Below, in pieces: positions 7,651 through 16,007 of a stretch of DNA of 64,000 nt; position 1 is the stretch's first letter, and every line of letters starts with the position of its first letter. The translations under genes and the position numbers were made by a program. Source of the stretch: Virgibacillus salexigens (GTDB taxonomy: Bacteria > Bacillota > Bacilli > Bacillales > Amphibacillaceae). The notes beneath the pieces are model-generated. The model had not been told where the DNA came from. It saw only the letters and a list, made by a program, of their open reading frames with translations, and made no database searches. Where the stretch lies: the NCBI RefSeq assembly GCF_014905415.1, contig NZ_BNEO01000001.1, positions 1,426,001-1,490,000 on the forward strand, given 5' to 3'.

Positions 7651-7681
7651 ATAGGCAAAATATATACGAAGGTGTGACCAG

Positions 7682-8371
7682 ATGTTTACTATATGCTTAA
7701 GAGAATTTAGAACATTATTTAAAAGTATCCGTTCATTAATCATCATTATCGTGCTTTTTGGGGTTACCACTGGGGCAGCAAAACTGATTAGTCAGTTTGA
7801 AGCGCAACTTAAAGATCTCGGTTTAGGTGATAACGCATATGCAGGGGGATTAATGACACTCCTTTTCATCGCATCCCCCTTATTTGTCACTAGTTTATCT
7901 CATAGTGCCATTAATAAAGAAATTGACTCTAGAACGATTCGTTTTTTAGTAACCAAGACTTCAAGAGAAAGTATTATTGTCGGGAAATTTCTTGGAAACT
8001 TACTATTTTGGATAGTATGTTTGCTTATCGCTTTATTACTTATTATTCCGTTCTCTCACTCATTTTTTTTCTTGGAACTAATTCAATGTATTGTTTTTGT
8101 TTCCTACTTTATAGGGTTCACCATATTTCTTTCAACTATCATCCGTAAGCCATCATTAACTATGTTTTTAGGGATTACGGTTTCTATCGGCTTACCAATC
8201 ATTGGATTATGGAGTATCGGAACAAATAATATATTGATTACAGCATTAAGCTATATCACACCTTATTTTTATTACACTCAAGAAGAAACCTTTTTCACGT
8301 ATTTCACAGCCGTTTTTACGTGTATATACTTAGCACTAAGTTTAATGATCTTTAGAAAGAGGGATTTGTAA
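7682..8371 (+). CDS. ABC-2 type transporter permease
   Basis: A 229-residue permease with six probable membrane helices. The pattern of an N-terminal helix, then a cytoplasmic segment with EIDSRTIRFLVTKTSRESII, then paired helices, is typical of ABC-2 permeases of the YxlG/NosY type. The stop overlaps the ATPase start by one base (TAATG), so the two genes make one complex. Together with the ATPase it is the likely bacteriocin immunity exporter, comparable by position to ABC genes in aureocin A53 and lacticin Q loci. The substrate is inferred. Confidence 0.82.
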   Translation: MFTICLREFRTLFKSIRSLIIIIVLFGVTTGAAKLISQFEAQLKDLGLGDNAYAGGLMTLLFIASPLFVTSLSHSAINKEIDSRTIRFLVTKTSRESIIVGKFLGNLLFWIVCLLIALLLIIPFSHSFFFLELIQCIVFVSYFIGFTIFLSTIIRKPSLTMFLGITVSIGLPIIGLWSIGTNNILITALSYITPYFYYTQEETFFTYFTAVFTCIYLALSLMIFRKRDL

Positions 8372-9300
8372 TGGACGCAATTACGACTCACAACTTAACA
8401 AAGACATACGGAAAAAATACAGTGGTCAATAACATCAATTTAAGTATTAAAAAAGGCGTGATTTTTGGATTTTTAGGTAAAAACGGTGCTGGTAAATCTA
8501 CTTTTATAAATATGATCACGGGACTTGTAAATCCCACTGATGGATCGTTCGAAATCCTTGGGTACAAAGGGAATTCCATAAAAGAAATACGTCATAAAAT
8601 AGGCGTATTGCCAGATTACTCTACGTTTTATGAGGATTTTACAGCCTTAGATCATTTAAAGTATTTCAGTAAATTATTAAAATTATCTCTAACGAAAGAA
8701 GACTTAATAACAACTCTAAAACGAGTTGAGCTGGAAGATGCCATCCATTTAAAAACAAAACAGTTTTCTTTTGGAATGAAAAAGAAATTGGGCATTGCGC
8801 AGGCCTTAATCAATAAACCAGATATATTATTTCTTGATGAACCTACTTCTGGAGTTGACGCTAATTCCGTTTTAAACATACATTCAATTATTAAAGATAT
8901 AGCATTAAATGGCACTACCATTTTCTTAACCTCTCATAATCTGGACGAAGTGGAAAAGCTGTGTGACGAGGTTGCAATCATGAACAAAGGAACGATACAA
9001 ACCAAAGGGAATATGGAACAGTTAAGATCGCAATATCAAAAGGATACTGCCATCCATATCAAACATCGTTCGATCTCGGAAGCTCAACAGGAACGATTAA
9101 AGAAGGATTTAGATTTGCTTGTGGAATATGCAGATATGACACCCACTTATTCCGAACTTTTCGTTAAAGAGGACAATGTGATTCCTGAGATTAATAAGAT
9201 ACTCGTACAAAACAATGTAGACGTGTATAGAATAGAAGTCGATGAGCCATCTTTAGAAGAAATATTTCTTAATTTAGGAGATCAAAAACATCCTGCTTAA
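8371..9300 (+). CDS. ABC transporter ATP-binding protein
   Basis: A 309-residue ATPase energising the permease encoded immediately upstream. Walker A is GKNGAGKST at residues 36-44, the signature is a degenerate FSFGMKKK at 132-139, Walker B is DILFLDEPT at 151-159, and the switch histidine is in TSHNLDEVEKLCD. The C-terminal 80 residues form the DUF4162-like extension seen in ABC-2 drug and antibiotic exporters. GAGGG lies 7 bases before ATG 8371. A role in removing the bacteriocin from the producer membrane is inferred from context. Confidence 0.85.
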   Translation: MDAITTHNLTKTYGKNTVVNNINLSIKKGVIFGFLGKNGAGKSTFINMITGLVNPTDGSFEILGYKGNSIKEIRHKIGVLPDYSTFYEDFTALDHLKYFSKLLKLSLTKEDLITTLKRVELEDAIHLKTKQFSFGMKKKLGIAQALINKPDILFLDEPTSGVDANSVLNIHSIIKDIALNGTTIFLTSHNLDEVEKLCDEVAIMNKGTIQTKGNMEQLRSQYQKDTAIHIKHRSISEAQQERLKKDLDLLVEYADMTPTYSELFVKEDNVIPEINKILVQNNVDVYRIEVDEPSLEEIFLNLGDQKHPA

Positions 9301-9360
9301 TTTGCAGGTAAAGAAGGCCATCTTATCTGGTATGTTGTACCTCTTCAAATAGGAGCTAGT

Positions 9361-9409
9361 TTCTACACGAAAGATTTGACGATCCTTTTTCGATATCTTT
9401 CGTGTAGAA
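9361..9409. repeat. perfect 15-bp inverted repeat
   Basis: TTCTACACGAAAGAT at 9361-9375 is exactly complementary to 9395-9409, with a 19-base spacer. No T-run follows on either strand. It lies in the 148-base gap between the ABC ATPase and the PH-domain genes, 40 bases before the next start, so it may be an operator or an mRNA structure. Confidence 0.6.
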
Positions 9410-9448
9410 CGAAATTGGTAAAAGTATGAATAAAGGAAGCGAGTAATT

Positions 9449-9970
9449 GTGTATAAAATAAAGGAACCAACTCAACGGATATCACCAGACGCAATAAAGG
9501 TATGGAGAATAACAGATGCCTTTACTTCATTTATTTTTTTGGTTGTCGTGGCATTTTTTCTCTATTTACATCATTATTATGATTGGCCGCATTGGATTGA
9601 AATTGCTCTATACGCAGTTGCAGCAATTGTATGTCTATCTGCAATGATAGAGCTTATTGTTATACCGGTATATAAACAAAAAACGTGGAGATACGAAATT
9701 GACAGTAATTGTATTCAATTAAAACATGGTGGTGCAATTAGAAAAACACATATGATTATACCAATGAACAAAGTTTATTTTGTTGATACCTACCAGGGAC
9801 CGATATTAAAGAAATACCATTTATCAACTATAAAAATTGGTACAGTCGGTTATGTCCATGAAATACCTAGTGTTCCCGAAAACACAGCTAGCGAGATTCG
9901 TAATGATATTGCCTATTTATCAGGAATTAATAAAAGGAAAACGTCAAAGGAGGAGGGAAATGAAAAATAA
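9449..9970 (+). CDS. bacterial PH-domain membrane protein, YdbS-like
   Basis: A 173-residue protein with two membrane helices near residues 28-70 (FIFLVVVAFFLYL, IALYAVAAIVCLSAMIEL) followed by a bPH2 domain. That domain begins at WRYEIDSNCIQLKHGG, with KTHMIIPMNKVYFVDTYQGP and HLSTIKIGTVG typical of YdbS. In aureocin A53-type loci, proteins with bPH2 domains give immunity, so this is a strong immunity candidate. The start is GTG 9449, with AAAGGAAG 9 bases upstream. The next gene overlaps its end by 11 bases, so the pair is coupled. Confidence 0.8.
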   Translation: MYKIKEPTQRISPDAIKVWRITDAFTSFIFLVVVAFFLYLHHYYDWPHWIEIALYAVAAIVCLSAMIELIVIPVYKQKTWRYEIDSNCIQLKHGGAIRKTHMIIPMNKVYFVDTYQGPILKKYHLSTIKIGTVGYVHEIPSVPENTASEIRNDIAYLSGINKRKTSKEEGNEK

Positions 9971-11477
9971 TGCTATGAAGGATAACAGAACAGAACTAGG
10001 AAAATCACATCCATTATGGATGTTATTTGAACTTGTAAAATCTATAAAAGGTTTTATTTTCTTTTGTATTTTCCTTTCATTTGTATTCGGATTTTCTTCA
10101 ACTTCTATATTTTCAGCATATGGTATTTCGCTTATTATACTCTTTGTAATCTATCAAATCGTTTCCATTCTATTGGAATGGAAACATTTTGGTTATTCTA
10201 TAGATGAAGAAGAATTGTTTATTAAAAAAGGGAGGTTTGTTACTTTACATAGGCATTTTCCCTTGGCTAATATTCAAGGTCTACATCAAAATACGACTTT
10301 TTTTCCTCGATTGTTTGGTTTAACAACTTTACTAATTGATGCTGGTTCTAGTGACAAAAATGATTCTATAAAGCTAGAAATGATTTCTTTTCAGGAAGCT
10401 AATCATATTAAAACAACACTTTCGGATTTGGGGAAGGTTTATATAACCGAGGAAGAAAATAGGAAGGACATAGAAAAAAATTCACAAGAAATCACTTCTA
10501 TCAAAAAGCATTATGAGATCAAGCGAAGAGAAATTTTGATTGCTTCGCTTACATCTCTCAGATTACTATTCTTTCTAACCTTAATTTATTCTGTATATTC
10601 TGAAGTCAATCAATTCTTTCAGATTGATGCGTATGTTGGAGATATTATCGGATTCTTCCAATCTTCTTGGTTCAGATTAACAATGGGAATAATAATTTTG
10701 ATCTGTCTATCCATAGTCTATGGTGTGTTAAAAACATATTTACAGTATGGTGAGTTCAATGTAACCTCCGATCCGTATCGAATCTACATTGAAAAAGGAA
10801 AATTAAATACTGCTCATTTTTCCATACCCAAAGATAGAATCCAAGCTCTCAGTATTAACAGTGGGTTTATTCATAAGTTCTTAAATATAGTAAAGGTAAA
10901 AATGATTAGCTCAAGCGATACAGATGAAGATGTCAAAGCCTCCCATATCTTATTTCCATTTATACATAAAAATAAAGCAAAAAAGTTAATTCCGGAAGTA
11001 ATTTCAGCGTTTGAAATCGAGGAGGACATGACCAAAATTCCTACATCCTCTATCATCGTAAAGCTATTAAGAACCATTTATTTGTGGTTATTTTTCCCTG
11101 TCATGTTGTATTGCTTTTTTCCTGGTTTTTGGTACCTAGCAACAATCATGTTTAGTTTAACCCTCGTATCACAACTACTAAGTAGTTTATTTAGTAGTTA
11201 TGCACTTAACGGTTCTTTTATCCAGATAAAAAAAGGCGCTATAGCAACAAAAGTCTTCATTACCAGTAGAGACAAAATAGAAAGATTAATGGTAACAGAG
11301 ACCATACTACAAAAGAAGCTGGGGTTGTCTTCGATAAAAATTATTTCTCGCGCAAGACCAGCAAAAGTTACCACTATGCATGATGTGCCTAAAGACATGG
11401 CTATTAGATACTATTCATGGTATTACGAAGGAATAGAAAACCATACAACCATATTAGCATCCAAGCAAACTTCATAA
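9960..11477 (+). CDS. bacterial PH-domain membrane protein, YdbT-like
   Basis: A 505-residue protein with paired membrane helices in three places and three bPH2-like repeats: near residues 60-145 (FGYSIDEEELFIKKG), 250-345 (YGEFNVTSDPYRIYIEKG) and 400-495 (YALNGSFIQIKKGAIATKV). Each holds the family phrase for a strand followed by the arginine/lysine-led IQ or IER motif (HRHFPLANIQGL, KDRIQALSI, SRDKIERLMV). This is YdbT architecture. ATG 9960 is chosen because GGAGGAGGG lies directly upstream and within the previous gene; an open frame begins earlier at 9837. With the YdbS-like partner it probably protects the producer from its own peptide. Confidence 0.82.
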   Translation: MKNNAMKDNRTELGKSHPLWMLFELVKSIKGFIFFCIFLSFVFGFSSTSIFSAYGISLIILFVIYQIVSILLEWKHFGYSIDEEELFIKKGRFVTLHRHFPLANIQGLHQNTTFFPRLFGLTTLLIDAGSSDKNDSIKLEMISFQEANHIKTTLSDLGKVYITEEENRKDIEKNSQEITSIKKHYEIKRREILIASLTSLRLLFFLTLIYSVYSEVNQFFQIDAYVGDIIGFFQSSWFRLTMGIIILICLSIVYGVLKTYLQYGEFNVTSDPYRIYIEKGKLNTAHFSIPKDRIQALSINSGFIHKFLNIVKVKMISSSDTDEDVKASHILFPFIHKNKAKKLIPEVISAFEIEEDMTKIPTSSIIVKLLRTIYLWLFFPVMLYCFFPGFWYLATIMFSLTLVSQLLSSLFSSYALNGSFIQIKKGAIATKVFITSRDKIERLMVTETILQKKLGLSSIKIISRARPAKVTTMHDVPKDMAIRYYSWYYEGIENHTTILASKQTS

Positions 11478-11497
11478 TCCCCCGTAGATGATACCTG

Positions 11498-11528
11498 ATT
11501 AGCTCAACATATCATATTTTGAGCTGAT
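11498..11528. terminator. hairpin between convergent genes, possible terminator
   Basis: ATTAGCTCAA (11498-11507) pairs with TTGAGCTGAT (11519-11528) with one G-U; outer bases extend it discontinuously to about 11489-11538. There is no good T-run, so termination is plausible but unproven. Confidence 0.45.
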
Positions 11529-11559
11529 TGGTGTATCCGTGTCCACGGTTGAATAAGAT

Positions 11560-11844
11560 TTAATCGGAATCACCTAAATTTTTTTCCAATTCTTCAATAA
11601 GGTCTTTTGCAGCCGTTCTACTTAGGGTTAATTTTCCGTTCGCAAGTGTAAGATTATCATTAGATACAGTACCTGTAATTTGGCACGCATTGGCAGATTG
11701 ATGCTTTCGCAGAATAATTTTGTCATTTTCAACAAAGATTTCCATGGGGTCTTTAACTTCAATATCTAATGAGGAACGAAGCTCTTTCGGAATGACCACC
11801 CGTCCTAACTCATCTACTTTTCTTACGATTCCTGTGCTTTTCAT
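11560..11844 (-). CDS. abrB: AbrB family transition-state regulator
   Basis: A 94-residue DNA-binding protein. The N-terminal swapped-hairpin domain reads MKSTGIVRKVDELGRVVIPK, the same as B. subtilis AbrB to the last residue, followed by ELRSSLDIEVKDPMEIFVEND. The C-terminal half (CQITGTVSNDNLTLANGKLT) matches the AbrB/Abh multimerisation domain, so it is a full-length AbrB-type protein rather than a toxin-antitoxin MazE. AbrB proteins repress antibiotic and transition-phase genes during growth. Its position next to the bacteriocin locus suggests it may control it. Whether it is the main AbrB or an Abh-like paralogue cannot be told. Confidence 0.85.
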   Translation of the reverse strand: MKSTGIVRKVDELGRVVIPKELRSSLDIEVKDPMEIFVENDKIILRKHQSANACQITGTVSNDNLTLANGKLTLSRTAAKDLIEELEKNLGDSD

Positions 11845-12219
11845 TATAATAATCCCCCTATCTAAAAAATACCTTCCTTATAGTTAAACCATTCGATATG
11901 CATACTTTTTTTAAGGATGGGACAAATTCTTTATATTCAACTAAATATCTTAAATTCAAAATAATATTTATATAGTTTACATACTATCTAGATTTAATAT
12001 TTCCTGCAAATGAAATGATTTTAATTTCTGGAAATAATTAAAAGAGCACGGACATGCATTTGCAATGATTTATGCAAACAAAAGAAGCTCGTGCAATGCA
12101 TCTTACTGATAGGGGATATTAAAGACTCTAATCATTGTGTTACTTTCTTTTATTTCTTAAATTAATAATGTACTTCTGCAATTGATAAGACAGATTGATC
12201 AGAGCAAATTAACATCAAA
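11845..12219. other. AT-rich intergenic stretch, no gene seen
   Basis: This divergent region between abrB and the sugar operon contains AT-rich promoter-like DNA and weak inverted repeats around 12055-12105 (TTTGCA/TGCAAA within repeated ATGCA). I see no reading frame with a ribosome binding site. AbrB autoregulation at such AT-rich DNA would be expected. Confidence 0.4.
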
Positions 12220-12233
12220 TGTAAACGCTTTAT
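12220..12233 (+). promoter_or_regulatory. cre-like CcpA site
   Basis: TGTAAACGCTTTAT matches the cre consensus (TGWAARCGYTWNCW) at 13 of 14 positions. It lies a few bases upstream of the ribosome binding site of the first sugar-operon gene, as expected for catabolite repression. Confidence 0.6.
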
Positions 12234-12251
12234 TAAAAGGAGGGGGATTCT

Positions 12252-12896
12252 ATAACGTCTATTCATCGATTCATAAAGTGGTTGATTTTTTTTAGCCTTA
12301 TAAACATCGCTTTCATCATCTTTACGTTATTAGGTGGCATTTTATTTGGCTTCATTCCTGCTTTGTCAGCTTCTATCAAGGCTATCCAAAAAGAATTAAA
12401 CAATGCGTCGCTTTCTTATCGCGATATAATTAAACATTTTCTTGAAACTTTTAAAACAGCATTCATACCAATCAATCTAGCATCCATTACTCCTATACTC
12501 TTTGGAATTATTGCGATAACGAATATAAACATTACATTTGACGTAATGAACTTATTCGGAATAGCAACTTTTTATGGAAGTATTACTGTCCTTATTACAT
12601 CTATATTTGTACTCATCCATCTTGCTCTTCTCCAAACTACAAATAAAACATTTTCAGTAAAGCAAATGATCAAGTTATCTTTTATAGCAGCATTCTACTA
12701 CTTTCCACTAAATGTATTAATGGTTTGTTTCTTAATTTTATGGTTGCAATTCTTACTATTAGCTCCAGGAATATCCTTGTTTTTTGGAATTAGTGTACCA
12801 ATATTCATTTGTACTGTCTGCTACAGCAAGACAAAGCTATATGCAAGTCAAATATCTACTGGTATTGGGGAGATCAGCTTTGCAAACAAAAAATGA
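12252..12896 (+). CDS. DUF624 (YesL-like) membrane protein
   Basis: A membrane protein of about 214 residues with five or six helices, of the DUF624/YesL type that accompanies polysaccharide-utilisation ABC transporters. The family N-terminus (SIHRFIKWLIFFSLINIAF) begins immediately after an ideal AAAGGAGGGGG site, but the codon at the start position, 8 bases after GGAGG, is ATA (12252-12254). The next in-frame alternative is TTG 12282, which lacks a ribosome binding site and would remove the conserved start. Either AUA initiates or an ATG has mutated. It opens the six-gene sugar operon, and the DUF2264 gene overlaps its end. Confidence 0.7.
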   Translation: MTSIHRFIKWLIFFSLINIAFIIFTLLGGILFGFIPALSASIKAIQKELNNASLSYRDIIKHFLETFKTAFIPINLASITPILFGIIAITNINITFDVMNLFGIATFYGSITVLITSIFVLIHLALLQTTNKTFSVKQMIKLSFIAAFYYFPLNVLMVCFLILWLQFLLLAPGISLFFGISVPIFICTVCYSKTKLYASQISTGIGEISFANKK

Positions 12897-14682
12897 TGTA
12901 GAGAAATTTATTCAGAGTTATGTGGAACATGTGGAAGAAAAGCTTCACAATGAAAGTCAATTGATTTTCGATTATACGGACACAGCCTATGGAAAAGGAA
13001 TCACTGAAATCGAATCCATACTTAGACCATTATGGGGCGAGGCATCACTTGCTCATTCTGAAAACAGATCGATTAATCAAACTATCTTGAACAAGATTAC
13101 AAAAGGTATTGACCCGTCGTCGGCGGAATATTGGGGGATCTTGAACGATAAAGACCAAAGAGCCGTAGAAATGGCCGTATTAGGCTATTCCCTGCTATTA
13201 AATGAAACCGTGCTTTGGAATAACTTGACTATAAAACAACAAGAACACTTAGTCGATTGGTTACAACAAGTTAATCATATTAGCCTACCGAATAATAATT
13301 GGCATTTTTTTCGAATCATCGTCAATATTGGGCTAGAGAATGTCGGCGTACCTCTAAATACTGAAAAACAAAATGAATCGCTCCAGATAATAGAAAGTCT
13401 GTATCTAGGTAATGGATGGTATGCAGATGGTTCACCAAATCAAATGGATTATTATGTTTCCTTTGGTTTTCATTTTTTTAGTTTACTTTATGCCTATTTT
13501 ATGAAAGAGAAGGATGCAAAAAGAGCCAAAACCTATAAAGAAAGAGCTCTATTATTCGCTGACGATTTTATTTATTGGTTCTCTTCTAAAGGAGATGCTG
13601 TACCTTTCGGAAGGAGTATGACGTATAAATTCGCTCAATCTGCCTTTTGGAGTGCACTTGCATTCTGTGATATAAAACCTTTTCGTATCGAAATTATCAA
13701 AGGAATTATCCTCCGGAATTTACGCTGGTGGGTGAAACAGCCGATTATTGAATACAATGCTTTCCTGCCAATTGGCTATGCGTATCCAAATCTGATTATG
13801 GCAGAAGGATATAATAGCCCAGGCTCTTCCTTTTGGGCATTTAAAGCATTAATAATTACCGCTTTATCAAAGGATCACACATTTTGGAAAGCGAATGAAG
13901 AGGACCTGCCATTACTAAGGGGAAAAAAATTACTAAAAGAAGCTAGAATGTTAAGTATCCGTCCAGAAAGCGATCAAGTTTATTTATACACTTCTGGACA
14001 ATATTCTAAAACGGAACATCTGCATAATGCCGAAAAATATGCAAAATTTGTGTACTCCAATCTTTTTGGGTTTAATATTGCACATTCCAATTACCTACGA
14101 TCACAAATGGCTGGGGATTCCATGCTTTCATTAAGTGAAGATGATGACCTATTTCGATTTCGACGAGAATGTACTCAGATATCCTTACATGAAAACTATA
14201 TCTTCTCAGAATGGTATCCATGGCGCGATGTTCAAATACGAACATACCTCATACCATTTAAGTATTGGCATATTCGTATCCATGAAATTCGTTCAACTAG
14301 GAACTTACAAGGAATTGAAGGTGCATTTAGCATCCCGAAACCAGATGTACTAAAAGATACAAACGCAGGGATACATGAAGAGGAAAATCGTTCTTATGTA
14401 TCTGATGGTAACTTGTATTCCGCCATTATTAACTTACATGGTTATGATAATGGAGGGAAAGTGATTACTACAGAGCCAAATACGAATATTCTTACTTCAA
14501 ATCCTAGTCTTTTACCTTCGTTGGAAGCTAACATCTCACAAGGAAATAACTTATTAGTCTCAGCAATTTATGGCGGGACCCAACCTCCCGTGTTCGAGAA
14601 TGTGCCTCGTTTCTTTCAAGAGCGTTATGGATTCAGAATGGTCCAACGTGAATCTGAAACATTTGTTAAGAAGGAAGGATGA
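12880..14682 (+). CDS. DUF2264 domain-containing protein
   Basis: A cytoplasmic protein of 600 residues with no signal peptide. It has the DUF2264 layout: an N-terminal all-helical part with LIFDYTDTAYGKGITEIESI and LRPLWGEASL, then NNWHFFRIIVNIGLENVG, then GNGWYADGSPNQMDYY and GDAVPFGRSMTYKFAQSAFW, and a C-terminal beta-rich half. The fold resembles the toroidal enzymes that act on polysaccharide-derived oligosaccharides, but no activity is established here. TTG 12880 is chosen because GGGGAG lies 7 bases upstream; longer readings overlap the preceding gene. It is operon partner to an ABC sugar transporter. Confidence 0.78.
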   Translation: MQTKNDVEKFIQSYVEHVEEKLHNESQLIFDYTDTAYGKGITEIESILRPLWGEASLAHSENRSINQTILNKITKGIDPSSAEYWGILNDKDQRAVEMAVLGYSLLLNETVLWNNLTIKQQEHLVDWLQQVNHISLPNNNWHFFRIIVNIGLENVGVPLNTEKQNESLQIIESLYLGNGWYADGSPNQMDYYVSFGFHFFSLLYAYFMKEKDAKRAKTYKERALLFADDFIYWFSSKGDAVPFGRSMTYKFAQSAFWSALAFCDIKPFRIEIIKGIILRNLRWWVKQPIIEYNAFLPIGYAYPNLIMAEGYNSPGSSFWAFKALIITALSKDHTFWKANEEDLPLLRGKKLLKEARMLSIRPESDQVYLYTSGQYSKTEHLHNAEKYAKFVYSNLFGFNIAHSNYLRSQMAGDSMLSLSEDDDLFRFRRECTQISLHENYIFSEWYPWRDVQIRTYLIPFKYWHIRIHEIRSTRNLQGIEGAFSIPKPDVLKDTNAGIHEEENRSYVSDGNLYSAIINLHGYDNGGKVITTEPNTNILTSNPSLLPSLEANISQGNNLLVSAIYGGTQPPVFENVPRFFQERYGFRMVQRESETFVKKEG

Positions 14683-14686
14683 GACT

Positions 14687-16006
14687 ATGAAATATAAAGG
14701 TGTTATTTTTAGTATTATTCTATTACTATTCACAGTAATTATTATAAGTTTATTAGGCAAAACGGAAAATACAACTAATGTTGCAAATGGAAAAATGCAA
14801 GGAACAATTACCGTATGGGCTTGGGGTGGTTGGGCTCAACATCTAGAAGATATAGCGCCTATATTCGAAGAGCGTAACCCCGGTATTAACATCAATGTAA
14901 ACAATCAAGGAGTTGAACAAGTCTATCAAAGATTAACAACTGGTCTAGCATCAGGCCAATCAAGCCAACTGCCAGATATTGTGCAGATGGAGGAACAACG
15001 ATTACCTATTTATAACAACAATTTTCCGAATCGTTTTGTGGATTTAACCGAATTTGGATTTGATCAATATGCTGATGACTTGCCTGAAGCAAAAGTTGCT
15101 GCATTATCAAATGAAGAGGGGAACCTAATTGGATTGCCAGGTGATATTGGACCTGTAGGTTTATTCTATCGAAAAGATGTTTTTGAAGATGCTAATGTTG
15201 ATCCACAAAGCATCAAGACTTGGGATGACTATATTGATGCGGGAAAAACAATTAAAGATGAAACTGGTATCGATATGCTTGGCTTTATGGCAAATGATGA
15301 TATATCTTTGTATAAAATTTTATTACAACAACAAGGAAGTTTTTATTTTAACGAGAACGGGGAAATTACAGCAGAATCCTTGGAATCAAAGAAAGCTTTT
15401 CAATTAATGAGTGAACTATTTCATAGTGGGATTGCAGCTAATGTAACAAATTGGGATGGAAGGATCGCATCACTGGAAAATGGTCAAGTTGCTACAGTGC
15501 CCGGTGCTGTGTGGTGGTCACGAAGTTTGATGCAGCAGGTGACGAACTCAAAAGGGAATTGGCGAGTCATGAAATTACCAGAATTTAAAGAGGGTAATAC
15601 AAATGCAGCTGCAGATGGTGGATCAAATTTTGTTATACCTAATGCTTCTGATAAACAAAAAACAGCTTATGAATTCATTAAGTTCGCTACTACTGACTTG
15701 GAAAGTTTAACTAGCTTAGTTGAAAACTATTTTATGTTCCCTGCTTATACCCCTTTATATGAAGAAGAAATCTTTAAGGAAGGAAATGCGTACTTTGGAA
15801 ATCAAAAGGTGCTGCAGTTATTTGCAGAGATCTCCGAAGAAGTACCTAATGTAAATTATACTTCGGACTATTTACGTGCGAACATTACCTATTCAGATGA
15901 ATTAGCTTCTATGATGCTGCAAAATAAAAACCCTGAAGAAGCTTTACAAGCCGTATTAAAAAAACTACAGTCCAGCACAGGGCGAGAATCAAGCGAGGAG
16001 GATTAA
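14687..16006 (+). CDS. ABC transporter extracellular sugar-binding protein (family 1)
   Basis: A 439-residue family 1 solute-binding protein. Typical features are ITVWAWGGWAQHLEDIAPIF after the N-terminus, then LPDIVQMEEQRL, GLPGDIGPVGLFYRKDVFEDANV and PGAVWWSRSLMQQ. It captures an oligosaccharide for the two permeases downstream. The N-terminal hydrophobic segment (IFSIILLLFTVIIISLLG) is not followed by a lipobox cysteine and there is no Cys in the first 40 residues, so it is probably membrane-anchored by an uncleaved helix or processed by ordinary signal peptidase. ATG 14687 has GGAAGG upstream and lies 4 bases after the DUF2264 stop. No ATPase is encoded in this operon, so a shared MsmX-type ATPase is expected. 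Confidence 0.85.
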   Translation: MKYKGVIFSIILLLFTVIIISLLGKTENTTNVANGKMQGTITVWAWGGWAQHLEDIAPIFEERNPGININVNNQGVEQVYQRLTTGLASGQSSQLPDIVQMEEQRLPIYNNNFPNRFVDLTEFGFDQYADDLPEAKVAALSNEEGNLIGLPGDIGPVGLFYRKDVFEDANVDPQSIKTWDDYIDAGKTIKDETGIDMLGFMANDDISLYKILLQQQGSFYFNENGEITAESLESKKAFQLMSELFHSGIAANVTNWDGRIASLENGQVATVPGAVWWSRSLMQQVTNSKGNWRVMKLPEFKEGNTNAAADGGSNFVIPNASDKQKTAYEFIKFATTDLESLTSLVENYFMFPAYTPLYEEEIFKEGNAYFGNQKVLQLFAEISEEVPNVNYTSDYLRANITYSDELASMMLQNKNPEEALQAVLKKLQSSTGRESSEED

Positions 16007-16007
16007 T

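Noticed and set aside
9837-9959. Early start of the YdbT-like gene at 9837
   Set aside because: The extra residues are an out-of-frame reading of the YdbS-like gene; GGAGGAGGG points to ATG 9960.
12282-12284. TTG 12282 as the start of the DUF624 gene
   Set aside because: There is no ribosome binding site before it and the conserved N-terminus (SIHRFIKW) would be lost.
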